DNA of 64,000 nucleotides, taken from assembly GCF_004337985.1 (NCBI RefSeq), contig NC_043740.1:496001-560000 (forward strand), given 5' to 3'. The translations under genes were made by a program, and so were the position numbers. Positions 23,308 to 36,100 of the stretch are shown here, piece after piece (position 1 is the stretch's first letter; each line of letters begins with the position of its first letter). The notes beneath the pieces are model-generated. The model ran no database searches. It was not told the DNA's origin and saw only the letters and a list, made by a program, of their open reading frames with translations. The stretch comes from Pyricularia pennisetigena (taxonomy: Eukaryota; Ascomycota; Sordariomycetes; Magnaporthales; Pyriculariaceae).

Positions 23308-24175
23308 TATTATGGATTCGTACCTAAGGCACGTATTACGTAATAAGATATAAAAGCGGGTTAGGGATAATATATAAAGGGAAGGATATTATTACGACCC
23401 GGATATATACCTTTTCCTCCCTTTTTCCCCAGCGTTAGTAATAATACCAATAAGGATATTTGACGGTCTCAAGGCCGTTGGCTTGTGAGGAGGTTACGAG
23501 ATAGAATAAGCTTAATTTTGAACGCGGGGAAAGGTGGATCACGTATAAGGCTGATGGAACGTTGAAATGGCAGATAACCGTCTGCTTGCGGGTAATAGAG
23601 ATCATATATTGTTGTTGCACAATCGATTCGTTGAATCGTTGAATCGATGAAGGTATGAAGGTGATAAATCTAAGGCTAAGTTGTGAATTACGTGTTCGAA
23701 TCCGTAGGTGCAGATCTTCGATCCGGATGTCCGGAATGCGGGGTCACGTCACATGATTTGGCCTTATTCATGTGACTGACCTGCCGACCTATTGAGCCTA
23801 ACGGCCCATTGAGCCTAACGGCCCATTGAGCCTAACGGCCTATTGTGCTTATGCATGCACAGAAAATCTGCGACCATAACGGGATTCGAACCCACGCACT
23901 TCAACGTATATATGATATAGATTATGGTACGTGCATTATACCATTAAGCTAGATTAAATATGACGTATTTGTTTTGTTGTTGAAACTATGACCAAAGACG
24001 TGATATATAAAGCTTTGTGTGTATAAACGCGTATACGTTTTATTTGTTATTTATTTATTTATTCGATGCAGGGTGACTAATAAAATTAGCCCGTGCTAGC
24101 CGTTATAAGATAATGCAGGGTAGCTAATATAATGAGCCCTGCGCTAGCCATGTTCACATGGCTTACCCTATAACA
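23308..24175 (+). repeat. Gypsy-1 3' LTR, split by Copia-A solo LTR
   Basis: The left part, 23308-23483, starts TATTATGG (TG mutated to TA) and matches 15703 onward. The right part, 24159-24175, ends CCCTATAACA. The split falls within GTTGGCTTACC, a sequence that is continuous in the copy at 4917-5104. Confidence 0.9.
23484..24158 (-). repeat. Copia-A solo LTR (675 bp) with target duplication
   Basis: On the minus strand it starts TGTGAACATGG (24158) and ends CCTCCTCACA (23484). TGGCT at 23479-23483 is repeated at 24159-24163. It carries the tRNA-like block (A box TAGCTTAATGG at 23941-23951, B box at 23882-23892) and three copies of a CTAACGGCC(C/T)ATTG unit near 23797-23835, against one or two in the other LTRs. 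Confidence 0.95.
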
Positions 24176-24180
24176 CAAAC

Positions 24181-26470
24181 CCCCTAGTATTCCTGCACGA
24201 ATCCCATATTATAACCAAATATAATATATATACCGGGTTTTATATAATATAGAAAATATTATTTTGCTGGCAAAAACCGGGTACGGGAAAAATATAATAT
24301 TGCAAACTATATCAATTATTCGCAATAACACCATTATTATCCAAATAATCCCATTAAATAAATTAAAGTAAAAACAGTTGCGCAATATATATCGTTATCC
24401 CGCCGCGAACCCCAAATTAATCGACCAATCCACTTTAAACGTAAATATAAATATGCGCTTTTGATTACCAAAACTAGTTTTTTTTAGTATAACCTTTTTT
24501 GGAACCCGTAAACCGCTTATAAATACACGCACAATCTCCTAAACCCGGAACAAATTACCGGCTACCGATTTTTTAAACTTTTTCAAAACCCTATATTCCA
24601 CTAACGTATCGTATTATTTACTATTAATATATTTTATATAATTTTACAATGGAAGGATTTTAGGGAATCGTTTTCTATATTGCGTTTAATCCGGGCAATT
24701 GTACCAGCAAACGTATTAATACTCGGGTGTACCGCAACTTTTATAATAAAAACTAAAATTTACGTTTTTAACCAATTATATTATAAAAAAATAGTGCGTT
24801 TCGTTAAAACGCCTTTCGACCGACCCGAAATTACGATTATAATACAGTGTTTGGAACGCAAAACCCTAATTAACGATTACCGTCGCTTTTTATTCCTAAC
24901 AAGGAATATCACACCATTATCCGCTTCCCGTATTCCCAAAACTATTATATATATAGACGCCAGGAACCGCATTATCCAAATACGCCAATTCCTAATAAAA
25001 AACCTCGTATCCAGGAAATTTACCGAACGAAGCGCTACCGATATAATTATCCGGTATAATATATTTACATTTAAAATCGATAAAACCAAAATATACGCAA
25101 AATTTTCCAAACCGGATTTTAAAATTCGTATTATATTTCCCATTTTATTTTTAGGTATAAACATGGATATGCCTCATATGGAACGCGTAATGCAATACGG
25201 CGCGTTAATATTAAATAACCCCGCAAACCTATAGTAAAAATTCGGACGAACCGCACGCGGGCCAAACCGCAAAAAAACCGTATATTTTTTTAGGCCCTAT
25301 TGGTATTTCGATACGCAGGGGTCCATCGTTATATATAAATTAACCAAACCAAAATTATCAGCCAAATTAACCAAATAACCCGCGGTATTACGAAAAAAGG
25401 CTAAAAATTTACAAATTACCTATTTAAATTTTTTAACGTATTTACAAACGCGGTTATACCCCATTAGTTTTTTACGTATTTTTAAATTTAATTTAAACGA
25501 TAATAACCCGGCAAAAACGTCGGAACTATAACAAACCGGCCTTTTGGGTATATTCGAACCACGCGTTCCGCCCTATTGGATATAATAGGAAATAATAAAC
25601 AGGAAAAAATAAAGAAAAACGCCAAATATACAAACTTTCGCCAACGTTGAATATTTTTAACGAATTATTTTGGATTTTATATAGGAAATTAATCCATTTT
25701 TTACAGTAAACTAACCTAGAAACTATTACAACGTTTACGTCCACCAAATTGGAGTTTTACCACCATTGCCCCCCAAAAAACCGCCAATTAAAATACCCAG
25801 GAAAAACTCCAAAAAAAGTGATATATTTAAACAATTGGACAAATGGGGTACCCATTTTGTAACAATTATTTTTTTCCCAAACCCGCGGCGGTTATACGAC
25901 CTTTTATCCCAAATAATATTACCCAAACTAATAATTTTTAATATCGCTAAAATGCTCGTCCATTCCTATAACCGGGAATGGACGAAAAACGATTTGCTGG
26001 AAAATGTTCCCGATTTACGATCAATTAAATAGTTTAAACAATATAGCGATTATTTCGTCGTTCAACTCCCAATAATTCACGATAATGGCATACGAAATCT
26101 CGCTTTATATTTGCATAAAAAATAAAATAGAAGGCGGCGGAATTAAAACACGGTAACACCTTAGGAAGTAATTAATATGATTAACAATTACACGGGAAAA
26201 TAAACCAATAAACGCCGACGAACAAATTAAACGGTATTAAAACCACAGATTAAAATGTTGGCCAGCGTTAACGGTTTTATAAATATCCAATATAGCAACG
26301 CCTATAATTTTTTAACGCAGAAATTTAAAAGCGATTAAGGCCAAATCCTAATTAAATTAAATAAAGTACTTTGGATTATAGACGGGTCGACCGACGAAAA
26401 AAGCGACGCCGAATCGGAATAACCAGGGGTAAAAAATTATTAAACAGCTTAAAATATATAATTGTCAAAT
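24181..26470 (+). pseudogene. RecQ-like DNA helicase, main part (element C copy 1)
   Basis: The Walker A region reads KTGYGKNIILQ near 24280, with Asn where Ser or Thr is expected, followed by TIIIQIIPLNKL (about 24330-24366). QWKDFRESF (about 24643) stands where the RecQ family has a conserved segment after the DExH box; the DExH box itself is not legible. Motif III reads LGCTAT (about 24722). An open stretch at 24680-25234 covers this and the second helicase domain: PKTIIYIDARNRI, then DFKIRIIFPILFLGINMDMP and ERVMQYGAL, matching the RecQ pattern of motifs IV-VI. GRTARGP follows near 25247. The C-terminal part (25766-26032) has GTHFVTIIFFPNPRRLYDLL and an HSYNREWTKNDLLENVPDL stretch that I cannot assign. 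RecQ-like helicases are known from fungal subtelomeric repeats. Confidence 0.75.
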
Positions 26471-26754
26471 ATTAAAATCCCCAACTAATAGTTTAAATAA
26501 AAAGACCAAATACTGGATTATAACAATTATTACGCAAATTGAAAACCTGGATTATATGTAAACTGGTACGGCGTAACGGCGCCCCGATTAAAAATAAAAG
26601 GGTTCGGTATTGCAAATTGTAATAATTATTACGGTTAAACTCCGGAAATTTTGGCGTTTTTATTTTAACTTTATTTTATTAGCAAACAAACCCACACGTA
26701 AATCCAATTATAAATAACTCCCTTTTTTTATTAGCTTTTTCCTTTTTTTTTACA

Positions 26755-28270
26755 ATGAAAAACTCTCTCCCGGCCGCCGAATTCTTTTTATAACGACTAT
26801 TACGAAATTGTAACCACTAAACTAACGTTTAATTTTATACCAACAGGCGTAACAATTGTTACAATCGCAAAATTGCCCCAGCAAATATTGCAAACATATT
26901 CGTTAGGAAGCCTAATTAAAGCATTTTTAATTGGACAAAATTGTTTATATTTTATCCACCGAAATAAAAACTAATCCCAATCGTAACGAGGGTAAATTAT
27001 AATTAGCGCCTTTATATCGCAAAAATACCCCCCACCCGGTTAGGTTCGGGGCAGTTTAACCAACCTTATTGTAATGATAGTTACAATAATTGTTTTAATT
27101 CGCCAAAAAACGTGATAATTGTTACAATTACGGTCGCTGGTTACCATAACTCCCAAAAATCGCCAAAAAGGCAAAACCACTACCCAAACCACCGACAAAT
27201 TTGCGTTAAAACACATACCTGTTAATATTAAATTATTTACCAACCTAATAACCATACCGCAAAAAGCAACCCGGATAAAAAAATAAACCAATATTTTAAA
27301 GATTTGCAAAATTACGACGCGGACACTGCAATCGTTTTAAAACTAAATTTTGCACGTTTAAACCGTTTTATATTACAAAATTATTTAAATGCAATTAAAA
27401 TCCCCCTAAATTTTCCCCTTATTCCTAATAATAATAATAATAAGCAAAATAATACCGATATGGATTCCGGCGATAACGAACCTACCCCCGCGTCCGTTAA
27501 CGAGGGCGAAAATAATATTAATATAAATAACGATTATAATAAACCTGCCCAGGATTTCGATAACCGCGAATTGCGGACTCCCTTGGTATTTTTTAAACCA
27601 TTTACCAGCGCATTACCTTTACCACCAAAAAACCCCAAAAACCGGCCCCCTGCACCATAGCCGGAAATTATTATTAACCCGGTACCCGCGTTATTAAATA
27701 GGCCGCCGGTAACCCGTACATTTAAAATTACCACAGTTCGTCCAGTTAAAACCAACTTTGTTTCGGTATCGCGGACGCAACCCAGACCCGATTTAACGTT
27801 AAATAATGGACCAATAAATTTCGTATAACCCAAATATTATTTCCTATTGTATAAAAATACGGATTTTTTAAATCGTTTACCCGTCCCGTTATAAAAAAAA
27901 CTTTTGATTGGGTAAAAACCAATCCGTATCGGCGATAATTATTACAATTTGGCGCAAGGTAAAAAATATAAATATTGCTAAAATAGCTCGTATTATACCC
28001 CATTTAAATTATATTAACTATTTTAAAATTAATAATAATACCAACCCGCCCGCCTGGTTCGGTCGCGAAAATAATATTTTCCGTAATACGAACGAAATCT
28101 TAATCGCCCAAACCTTTAAACGCCTATAATCCCCTATTAGCTTCGCCGCAGTAAAAACACGCGTTAATAACCAGATTTTGGCATACCATTTTAATAATAA
28201 TTCGTCGAATAAAAATAATGTAATGGTCGTATTTGGCTACGAAACGATAAATGCATTGGTATAACATATT
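26755..28270 (+). pseudogene. Protein X of element C (copy 1), unknown
   Basis: ATG at 26755 follows a T/C-rich run, a normal fungal start context. The first codons (MKNSLPAAEFF) soon meet a stop beside a GTAACG word that could be a 5' splice site. A better-preserved part lies at 27304-27660: acidic and Asn-rich (PNNNNNKQNNTDMDSGDNEP), then Pro-rich (LPLPPKNPKNRPPAP). The frame at 27908-28129 (INYFKINNNTNPPAWFGREN) is almost identical in copy 2 at 60801-61022. The low-complexity middle suggests a linker between folded parts. I recognise no domain. X, Y and the SNF2-like part might be exons of one long gene. Confidence 0.45.
26849..27130. repeat. Palindromic iterons, element C copy 1
   Basis: GTAACAATTGTTAC at 26849-26862 is a perfect 14-bp palindrome. 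Others are TAATGATAGTTACAAT near 27071 and GTGATAATTGTTACAAT near 27112-27128. A form equal to a doubly RIP-mutated site (GTAATAATTATTAC) lies near 26627. Confidence 0.65.
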
Positions 28271-28339
28271 AATATAATAGGTTAATGTTTGCTTTTATTG
28301 GATTGCGACAGCTATTATAAACTTTATATTTATATTTCC

Positions 28340-28430
28340 TATTATTTACTATATTGTGACAACTGTTACAATTTTTTGCGGTAATACCAAACAATTATTG
28401 CTATAATATAATAATTATTATAATTTGGTT
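28340..28430. repeat. Palindromic iterons between X and Y, copy 1
   Basis: TATTGTGACAACTGTTACAA at about 28353-28372 and the AT-shifted ATAATAATTATTATAAT near 28415. The counterpart in copy 2 is 61198-61320. Confidence 0.6.
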
Positions 28431-28489
28431 TTTACCTTTTTTTAATTTTATAATAACGGGTACAAATTTAATTCTTAATTAACCTTTTT

Positions 28490-29790
28490 TCAATCGCCGA
28501 CGTGTCCGGGTTTTTAACTTATTCTAAGGCAGGTAACCCCGGTAAATAAATTAAAAATAATTAAATGCACGTTTGGTAAAAAACCTTAGCCTCCGTACCG
28601 GATATATTTAACGATAGAGGTATTAAACCCATTTTCAACAATTTGGCAAATCGCCATCGCCTACCCTTTATCCCCCCTTTTATCCGCCAAAACGACATTA
28701 ATTTCCCCGGGTTAAAAATATTTGCAAACAAATTTAAACCGGTTATAACTCCCACGACTTTCGCCACAATATTAGTTTACCTGCGGATAATAACCACCGG
28801 ATCTAATTTTAAAAACGGCGATTTAAGGTTTAAAACCGTTAACCTTGGATTATATATATATAACGGTTACCATATCGACGATTAATTTAGGGTTTGTTAC
28901 CATTTCTTTTAATTTATTTTTCGCCGGTAGGAAAAAATCGTTATTAGAAACAAAAGAAATCCTACCGATTTTGGTGGAAATTACCGCAACCCTTTTAAAT
29001 TTAATATCGAACAATTTTCCACCCTATTTGCTATCGCCGATTATGCAGTTATCGCCGATAATATTATCGTTTTAAATAATTTATATTTAATATAATTTTG
29101 ATATCATTTGGTTACCCGTTCGCGAACGGACCAAACCATCGACGTCGCCAATTTGTTCGGTTTTAACCGCGCCTATTATAACAGGACGATAATAATATTC
29201 GTTATCGATACCTGGTCCCGTTTTAAACCCATTAAGGTCGGACGGTTGAAAAAAAAGCGTGCAAATTAAATTCAAATGCAGCTATTGGATTTGTTAACAC
29301 TTCAAAGTATTTTTAACAGTTTATACGACGAAAGGCGGTTCCATCGTCTCATTTTTACCAAACCAAAAACCAAAATTACCGAACTTTATCCCAAATTTTT
29401 TAGCGACGACGAATAAAACGATTTCTTCAATTTTATATAAGCCTAATCCACCATCGCCGATCGATTTACTAATATGGACCGCGCAAAAAAGGAAATTTCG
29501 AGGACGCCCGCGAAAAAGTTTTAACGGTTTTTTTGACATATTATACGCAATTTTCCATTTTAATTACAAATTATCCCTGGACTGGTTATGTTTTTAACGC
29601 AAACGCGATTTAGGCTGCTATAAAGGATTTGCGCCTTTTTTAAAACACTTTGCCTGTTAACGATTTAAATACCGATAACAAAATGGGTTTTAAATATAAC
29701 ACAATTAAGGGCAAATATTTTTGGTTTAATTGGGATATATTTAATGCTCCTTTTGATCGCTATTAGCCACCCCAGTAACTGGTTGGTAAA
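28490..29790 (+). pseudogene. Protein Y of element C (copy 1), unknown
   Basis: Open stretches at 28643-28885 (PFIPPFIRQNDINFPGLKIF; RIITTGSNFKNGDLRFK) and 28845-29075 (PILVEITATLLNLISNNFPP) are nearly identical in copy 2 (61480-61969). Further on, VARSRTDQ-like text and IIIFVIDTWSRFKPIKVGRL (about 29185-29240) and FTKPKTKITELYPKFF (about 29350-29400) also recur. The two copies differ mainly by transitions yet preserve the reading frame over long distances, so this was a real protein. I cannot name a family; no transmembrane or zinc motif stands out. Confidence 0.5.
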
Positions 29791-29804
29791 TTATATATGT
29801 ATTA

Positions 29805-29900
29805 TCCCTATTGTTATAACTACTGTTACAATTTTACCCCTATTTTTGTAATTGTTGTTACAATCCTGCCCCTATTTTCGTGATTACTGTTACAATTTTT
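29805..29900. repeat. Palindromic iterons before the SNF2-like gene, copy 1
   Basis: Three sites about 40 bases apart: ATTGTTATAACTACTGTTAC, GTAATTGTTGTTACAAT and GTGATTACTGTTACAAT, separated by the repeated word CCCCTATTTT. The same arrangement stands at 62710-62810 and, partly, at 10577-10625. Confidence 0.65.
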
Positions 29901-29929
29901 ATTTTTTATTAAACTAACTTTTGTTTCGG

Positions 29930-32900
29930 TTAAAATACCCACACTTTATTAAAGCTGGAACAGTTAGTTCTGAAAAATTGGTTATTAACCAATAAAATAA
30001 GCACAGGAAAAACGATTATTTATTTTACGGCGATTTATATATGGTATATCCGTCATTAACACGAGCGATTTATCCAAAATATCGACGGATATCTTCCCAC
30101 TTTAATTTTCGTCCCAACCAGCCTTATTTCGCAAATATTGAAAAAAATAATAATTAATTTCCCCACCCTTAACGTCAAATGCTATTATAATTTAACCGAA
30201 ATATGCGCTACCGATGCCCCGCGAGCGGTTACTATTTTTACCCAGGCGCAATTTTACGATATTTTAACCAAATTCGCCGCCCGCAAATTTAATCCCAAAT
30301 CTGCGGGTACGGTTATTATTACCTTTTATTCGACATTCCTAATCCGAAAAATTAAATAATTGGACCGAATCCATAACGCGGAAAAGGTACTTAACCCATA
30401 ATATATAAATAAAATTATCGATTCCAATTTTTAGCAACGCCCCCCCGACGTTAATAATTTCGACGATAATTCAAATATCAAAAATAATTCCCAGTAAATG
30501 TTTCTTGCAATAATTATTATAATTTTATTATATTAATATATTTGTTTAAATTAAATGGATTTGTTAGGAACCGTTAACCTAAAAACGGTCGGGAAACCGA
30601 TTTTTCCACGGGTGAAAATACCAAAAATATCCGGCGTTTGGTTATATATTTACTATTTGGTATTTTTTTTCAACGTATAATTGGAAACGAGATTTCATAC
30701 CTCCGCTACCGCGAATTAATAATATACCGCGTATTTCGCTTTACTTTTTATATTAATTGGGGTATAGTTGTTACCACGCCGACTATTAACAAAATTAAAA
30801 ATATTACTAACTTTAATGCCCTGGTTTGGGACGAAATTGCAATCCCTGTCGCCCGACCTGAAAACCTGTCCTAAAAAAATATATTTACGGTTAATTATAT
30901 TTGGGAAAGTAATAGTTGTTTCGTCGTTTTTAATATCGATAAAAACACGAAAACCTCCCTGCAAAAATTCGAATCGATGGGTTAAAAATGGTGGCTGTTT
31001 TACCCTCGAATTTTAAATTTTATAATTCCCACCACTATATTAAAGAAAAAATCGTTAATAATTTTTAAATATATAAACGTATTTACGGTACGCAGGGGTA
31101 TAAACACCGGGTTTATTTTACCTAACGGTACAATTATGTATCCCCGTAAACGTATTCCGCCTTATAATATTATTATTAAGGAATTCCAATTTGGCCACCG
31201 TTTCGAAAACGTTGTAACGAATACCGAAACAATTTTTAAAAATATTATTACCGTTTTTGTGGGCGAAAATACCGACAATATTAGTCCCGCTCCATTAGGA
31301 ATTCCCATTAATGCGGATACCGCAACTGGTAACCGCCAAACCTCGGTTTTTTTTAATACAAGTTTTATCCGCCTATTGCAACTTTTGGCACTTAATTACC
31401 TTTTTTAATTAATAATCCACGCCGATAACGAAACCCGGGATATTAATTCGGCGGAATTGGGTAAAATCCTGGCGTTAAAAAAATGGATTTTAAAACCAAA
31501 TACCGCAACGTCCGACAAAACCTTGAAAAAAGCCTATAAAAAGGAAAAACCGGTTTTAAATCGGTAATTGGGGACGTTTTAATTTGATATAACAGCGACG
31601 GTCCCTTTAACTGGGTTTATTCGAAAACCTACACTAATTTTAAAACGTTACCTCCGTCGGGCAGGGTTAAAATGGTCCATTTTATATTAAACGAATCGCT
31701 ATTTATTACCCGCGTGGTCGAAATTTACATAAAAAAAAAGAAGGTTAACGCGTCCTAATTATAACACCCAATTTTTGGATTTAAACGTAAATTAACCATA
31801 TAGTGATAATTATTATAATCTTTTTTTCCCCACAATTACTTTAAAAATTATCACAATTTTTAACGTTTTTGGATTGCAATAAACATTATAATAACTATTT
31901 GTTTTTCCATTTTTATATCAATTGTTACAATTTTTAATATACCTCCTAATTTACTTTAATTTTATTGCTTCTATTTCGGAAAAAACCAGTTTCGGTGTGG
32001 TTATTATCCGATTAAACCTATCCTAAACCGAACGCGATAAAACCGTCTCCAATTTCACCGATTCCAGCTCCAATTTTTACGTTTATATCCTAAATATTAA
32101 TATCTCCAACGCTGGTTTTAATTTGCACCCCAATTATTGCACTAGCATTATTAACCCCTTAATATGAGACGCTAATACACAATTGCAAATTTGTGGGCGT
32201 TTAATTCGGCTGGGTTAAAATAAACCTATTATTCGGCGTATTTTTGAAATGCGAAATACCTTTTTCGATTGGGTAAAAAATCGCATATTCCGGAAAATTA
32301 ATCCCTTTTTGTCTACTATTCCGGCCGTTGCTACTATATAGTAAATATTATTTAAATATATTACGCGTATGCGTTTCCCCAAAATTATCCAATTTCCAAT
32401 TATTAAACAATTTTTGGCGTATAAAATAATAGCAATTATATTTTCCTGGCCATTTAACTATTTCGTTTGGATAGCAAAACCCCCCCTCCCGTATTTTAAT
32501 ACCTTTTATTTTAATAGGACGCGCCGTATAAACGAATTTTATTTTTGCCTAATTTTAATGCTCGTGTTAAATATCTTCAAACAGTTTAACGAATAGGATT
32601 TAGTCGAAAAAACGTTAACTTTTATTTTAATTTTGGGTCCAGTTTATATTAATTATTAATACCAGGATTAAAATAGTGGTCGTAATACGTTTATTAATTG
32701 TATTAATCGTATATATTTGCCTTATTTCCATTTTATTACCATAGATTAGGGGTTTATGGTTAAATTAATAAAATGCATTAAAAATAGCGATGGATTTTAC
32801 GACGAAACCGCGACCGCGTGGGTTATTGGGGCCCTAATAAAGGATTACAATTCCTGGGTTTTTAAACGCCGGAAAACCAATAAACCGTTTATAAAAAGTA

Positions 32901-33160
32901 TTTTCAATAATAATAACGCCGACCTTTTGGCGGTCGTTATTCCGTTTTTTTCATTTATCGATTTTAGATTGGATTATAATAAATTTACATTTAATTCGTT
33001 AAAAAAACCCTATATACCCATTTCGGGAAAGGATAACGAGGAGGAAGATTCGGTCCCTGGATCGTTTACCGCAACCCCAGTTCGGAAAAGGAGGCGTAAC
33101 GTTAATAAACCCATTCCCAATAAAACATTTAACGCTACTAAACGTTTTCGTTTTTTTTAA
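29930..33160 (+). pseudogene. SNF2-like helicase of element C (copy 1)
   Basis: Walker A reads STGKTIIYFTAIYIWYI near 30001. Motif Ia-like LIFVPTSLISQ lies near 30103, and TEICATDAPRAVTIFTQAQF, then GTVIITFYSTFL, follow up to 30350. The SNF2 family has a comparable 'VPASLL...VITSYS' pattern there. A middle domain follows at 30638-31408. The C-terminal helicase domain restarts near 31980 (SFGVVIIRLNLS), with motif V/VI-like INISNAGFNLHPN and CGRLIRLG near 32190. After that come IIFSWPFNYFVWIAKPPLPY (about 32427) and a basic C-terminal tail (TPVRKRRRNVNKP), ending with a stop at 33158. About 200 bases with iterons separate the two helicase halves and may be an intron. Stops throughout. Confidence 0.7.
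31800..31930. repeat. Palindromic iterons inside the SNF2-like gene, copy 1
   Basis: AGTGATAATTATTATAAT near 31802, a weaker site near 31850, and ATCAATTGTTACAAT near 31917. The position between the two helicase halves is the same as at 12480-12610. Confidence 0.6.
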
Positions 33161-33199
33161 TCGGTTTAGGTTTTTTTATTTTGCTTTTTTTTGGGGTTT

Positions 33200-36100
33200 G
33201 ATATTAGGTAATTGGGGGTTTTATATATATAATATTATAATAATTGTCCCTATTCGGATCCGGTTTAATGGATTTATTATTCGTGGTAATGGGGCAATAT
33301 AATGACGGTTATTACCAGGACTTTTTTTGCTGGATTTATAATTGGCGGTGGATAAATAATATAATTTATTTGGGTAAAGAAAATGGATAAAAAACGGGTT
33401 ATTTATGCGGAAAATTTTGGAGGAAATTATATTTCGCTTTTTATTTCGGGCCAAATTTACGATTGGTATTTATTTGTTTATATTTACTGGTTTCGCGGAC
33501 GTTATTATACCTCCGTTATTCAGGGGCAAGGTTACCATTATTCGTCTATTAGTTCCTTTTTATAATGGAACGATCCTCGTTTTTACCCGTTCAAATTTGC
33601 GCAATTTGCCTTTTAATACTTTAAATTTTATACGCCTTTTTCGTCGGATTTTTTGTATCCTCCGTCCAGCAAATTTCCTTCGGTATTAATTATATTATTA
33701 ACATTTAACCCGTTTATCCGGTTATATCCGCTTTCTCGGTTTACTTTTATTTTTTTAATATCCGTTTAAAATAACGCGCTGTTAGGGCGTACGATTGTTT
33801 AATTAAATACCTCCAAATTATCGCCCATTAGCTTTTTTAAACCCAGGTATAATCAATCGGGACCGTCGAAATCGAACCTGGGTAATATTTTAACCTTTTC
33901 GTTTCCCCAACCATTTTGAAATAGCAAATACGTTTAATAGATTATATTATAATTGGTAAATATTATATGGTATTTGCTATTGATGCGTATACGGGCGATG
34001 TTTTCCAATATTTTGCGCACCGTAATTGCAATTGGCCCCATTGTTACACAATTTAAAAACGTTTTTCGCAAATCGTGCGTGGAATTGCGGTTATTTTTAA
34101 TATTTATGGCGAAACCTTTATTAATATATTTAATTGCTAAATTTACCGGTTTAAATCCATTCCCGGCCGTGGTACATTTTACGAACGCTAATTTTAAAAT
34201 CCCGGTCCGCAACGGTTTATTTATAATTTTCGATCGTAATAACCAGGTTAAATATAATATTTCAAAGCTATAATTTTTTGTTTTGCAACCGTAAAAAAAT
34301 AAAACCAATTGCGGCACTATAGTTTCCAATACGCCGTAATTTTTTAATGGAACGCGTTTATAATTATTTATAAAAGGTTATTTATTTGCAAATAACGGCG
34401 TTACGTACGGAAAACGATATCAATTTTGGGTTTTATATCCCATAATCCAACACCCGTTAAGCCGCTAATATAACCGGCGAATATATTATCGTAAACACGA
34501 TTTACCACGGAAATATATACGTCGTATAATATATCGGTAAACGCGTATTCCAAGGCGTTTTTAAAAATGCGATCCCTTTCCAATAATCCGTTTTAAATTA
34601 ATATAGCAATGATAATATATAAAATTCGGGACCGGAATATATTTTGCAAAAACCGTAAAACGTGGTAAAACTCCTTTTTATTTTTTTTAAAATTTGCTAT
34701 ATTTCCCCAACCCTATTATATTAATAAATATAATTAACGCGTAAAATTACCAAAACTGGTTAATAAAATTAAATTCGATATAGAAAAACGCTGGTACGGG
34801 TAATATCCATTATTTTTTGTTTAAAGGGTGGGATAATTCAATATAGGTTCCCTAAACAGCACGGATATATAATGTTATTTTTTAATTTTTATGGATTAAA
34901 AACAGCACGGAAAAATAGTCGAAATGGTCGGGTTACAGGTTTAAAAATCGCTTGAAAAAAATTTCGTATATTTGGATAATTTTTGCGTATTTTTTTTCGT
35001 TTTCGGTAATAACGGGGGTTTGGATAAAATAGGAAATTAGAATAGTTCGTGCGAAAATAAGGTATTGTGGGATTGTTTTAGGCGTATATGGGCGGTTAGG
35101 GAATAAAAAACCATAAATTTGGTGCATTATATAATATTTGGCGTTTTCGTAATAGCTGTCCGGATATTGTAAAAAGGCGGGCGTTTGCGACCATTTTTGG
35201 CGGAAAGGCACGGTGGCGTACTATTATATTTACGTGTATCGTTTAAATCCTGGCGTTAATATAAGGAAATACGATATTAAATTTTGTATTCGGTTATATC
35301 TTCCTTATCCGAAATCCTGTATTTTGTCCAGGAAATTGAAATTATTATATACGAAGGATAATATTGGGTTACAAGCGATCCTTTTTAGGTTTGTTTATAT
35401 ACATATAATTATTATTGCGGTTCGCGGTAAAGTGTAAAGGTAAATACTGCTAATTACGTATTCGGGCAACGGCGATAAATTATTGGGTTTACCGTTTGGT
35501 AACTTTATAAAATAAACATATTTTAAACCCAAATAACGTGTTTACAATACGTCGTGAAATTCCGTTATTTATAAAATATATAGCGAATACGCGTAACAAA
35601 TAATTGTTTTTTGGGGGGAATGTCCGTAAATTAAAAGCGCTAATATTAATATAACGTGATAATTTTTTAACGTTGGAAGGTTTGTAATTTTTAAAATAAT
35701 ATTTGGTTCCAAGTATATTACGTTCAAAATTTGTAACGATAAATAAAACGGGCGGTGGCATCGGGAATATAATAATAATAAAAATATAAATTTATATCAT
35801 ATTGGCGCTTTGGACGGAATTTTTTACGTGGACCCATCGAATATTTATTTAAACCAATTTATATCGTTTACGTTTTTAGCGAAACAATTTTTTATTCCCG
35901 GGAATTGGAAATTTATAGGTTCGAACCGGTTAAAAAAGCGTAAATATTATATTAATTATTAAAATTCCCTACGCAAAAATTGGTTTCGATAATCGCAGGA
36001 AATTTATTATTAAAACGGTATTCGACCCTATTAACGCGTAAACGTTTTCGGATTTAAAAATTTCGTAATATTTTTTTTAAAAAATACATTCGCGAGGAAA

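Larger units (their letters stand above)
15703..24175 (+). mobile_element. Gypsy-1: complete Ty3/gypsy chromovirus, RIP-mutated
   Basis: LTRs at 15703-15890 and 23308-24175 (the latter split by a Copia-A solo LTR) begin TGTTATGG and end CTATAACA. CAAAC at 15698-15702 and 24176-24180 is a 5-bp target duplication. The internal region carries gag, RT, RNase H, integrase and a C-terminal chromodomain in gypsy order, then about 2.6 kb without pol, containing an antisense coding-like stretch and a 120-bp tandem array. It is heavily mutated with C-to-T/G-to-A changes and cannot be active. Confidence 0.95.
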
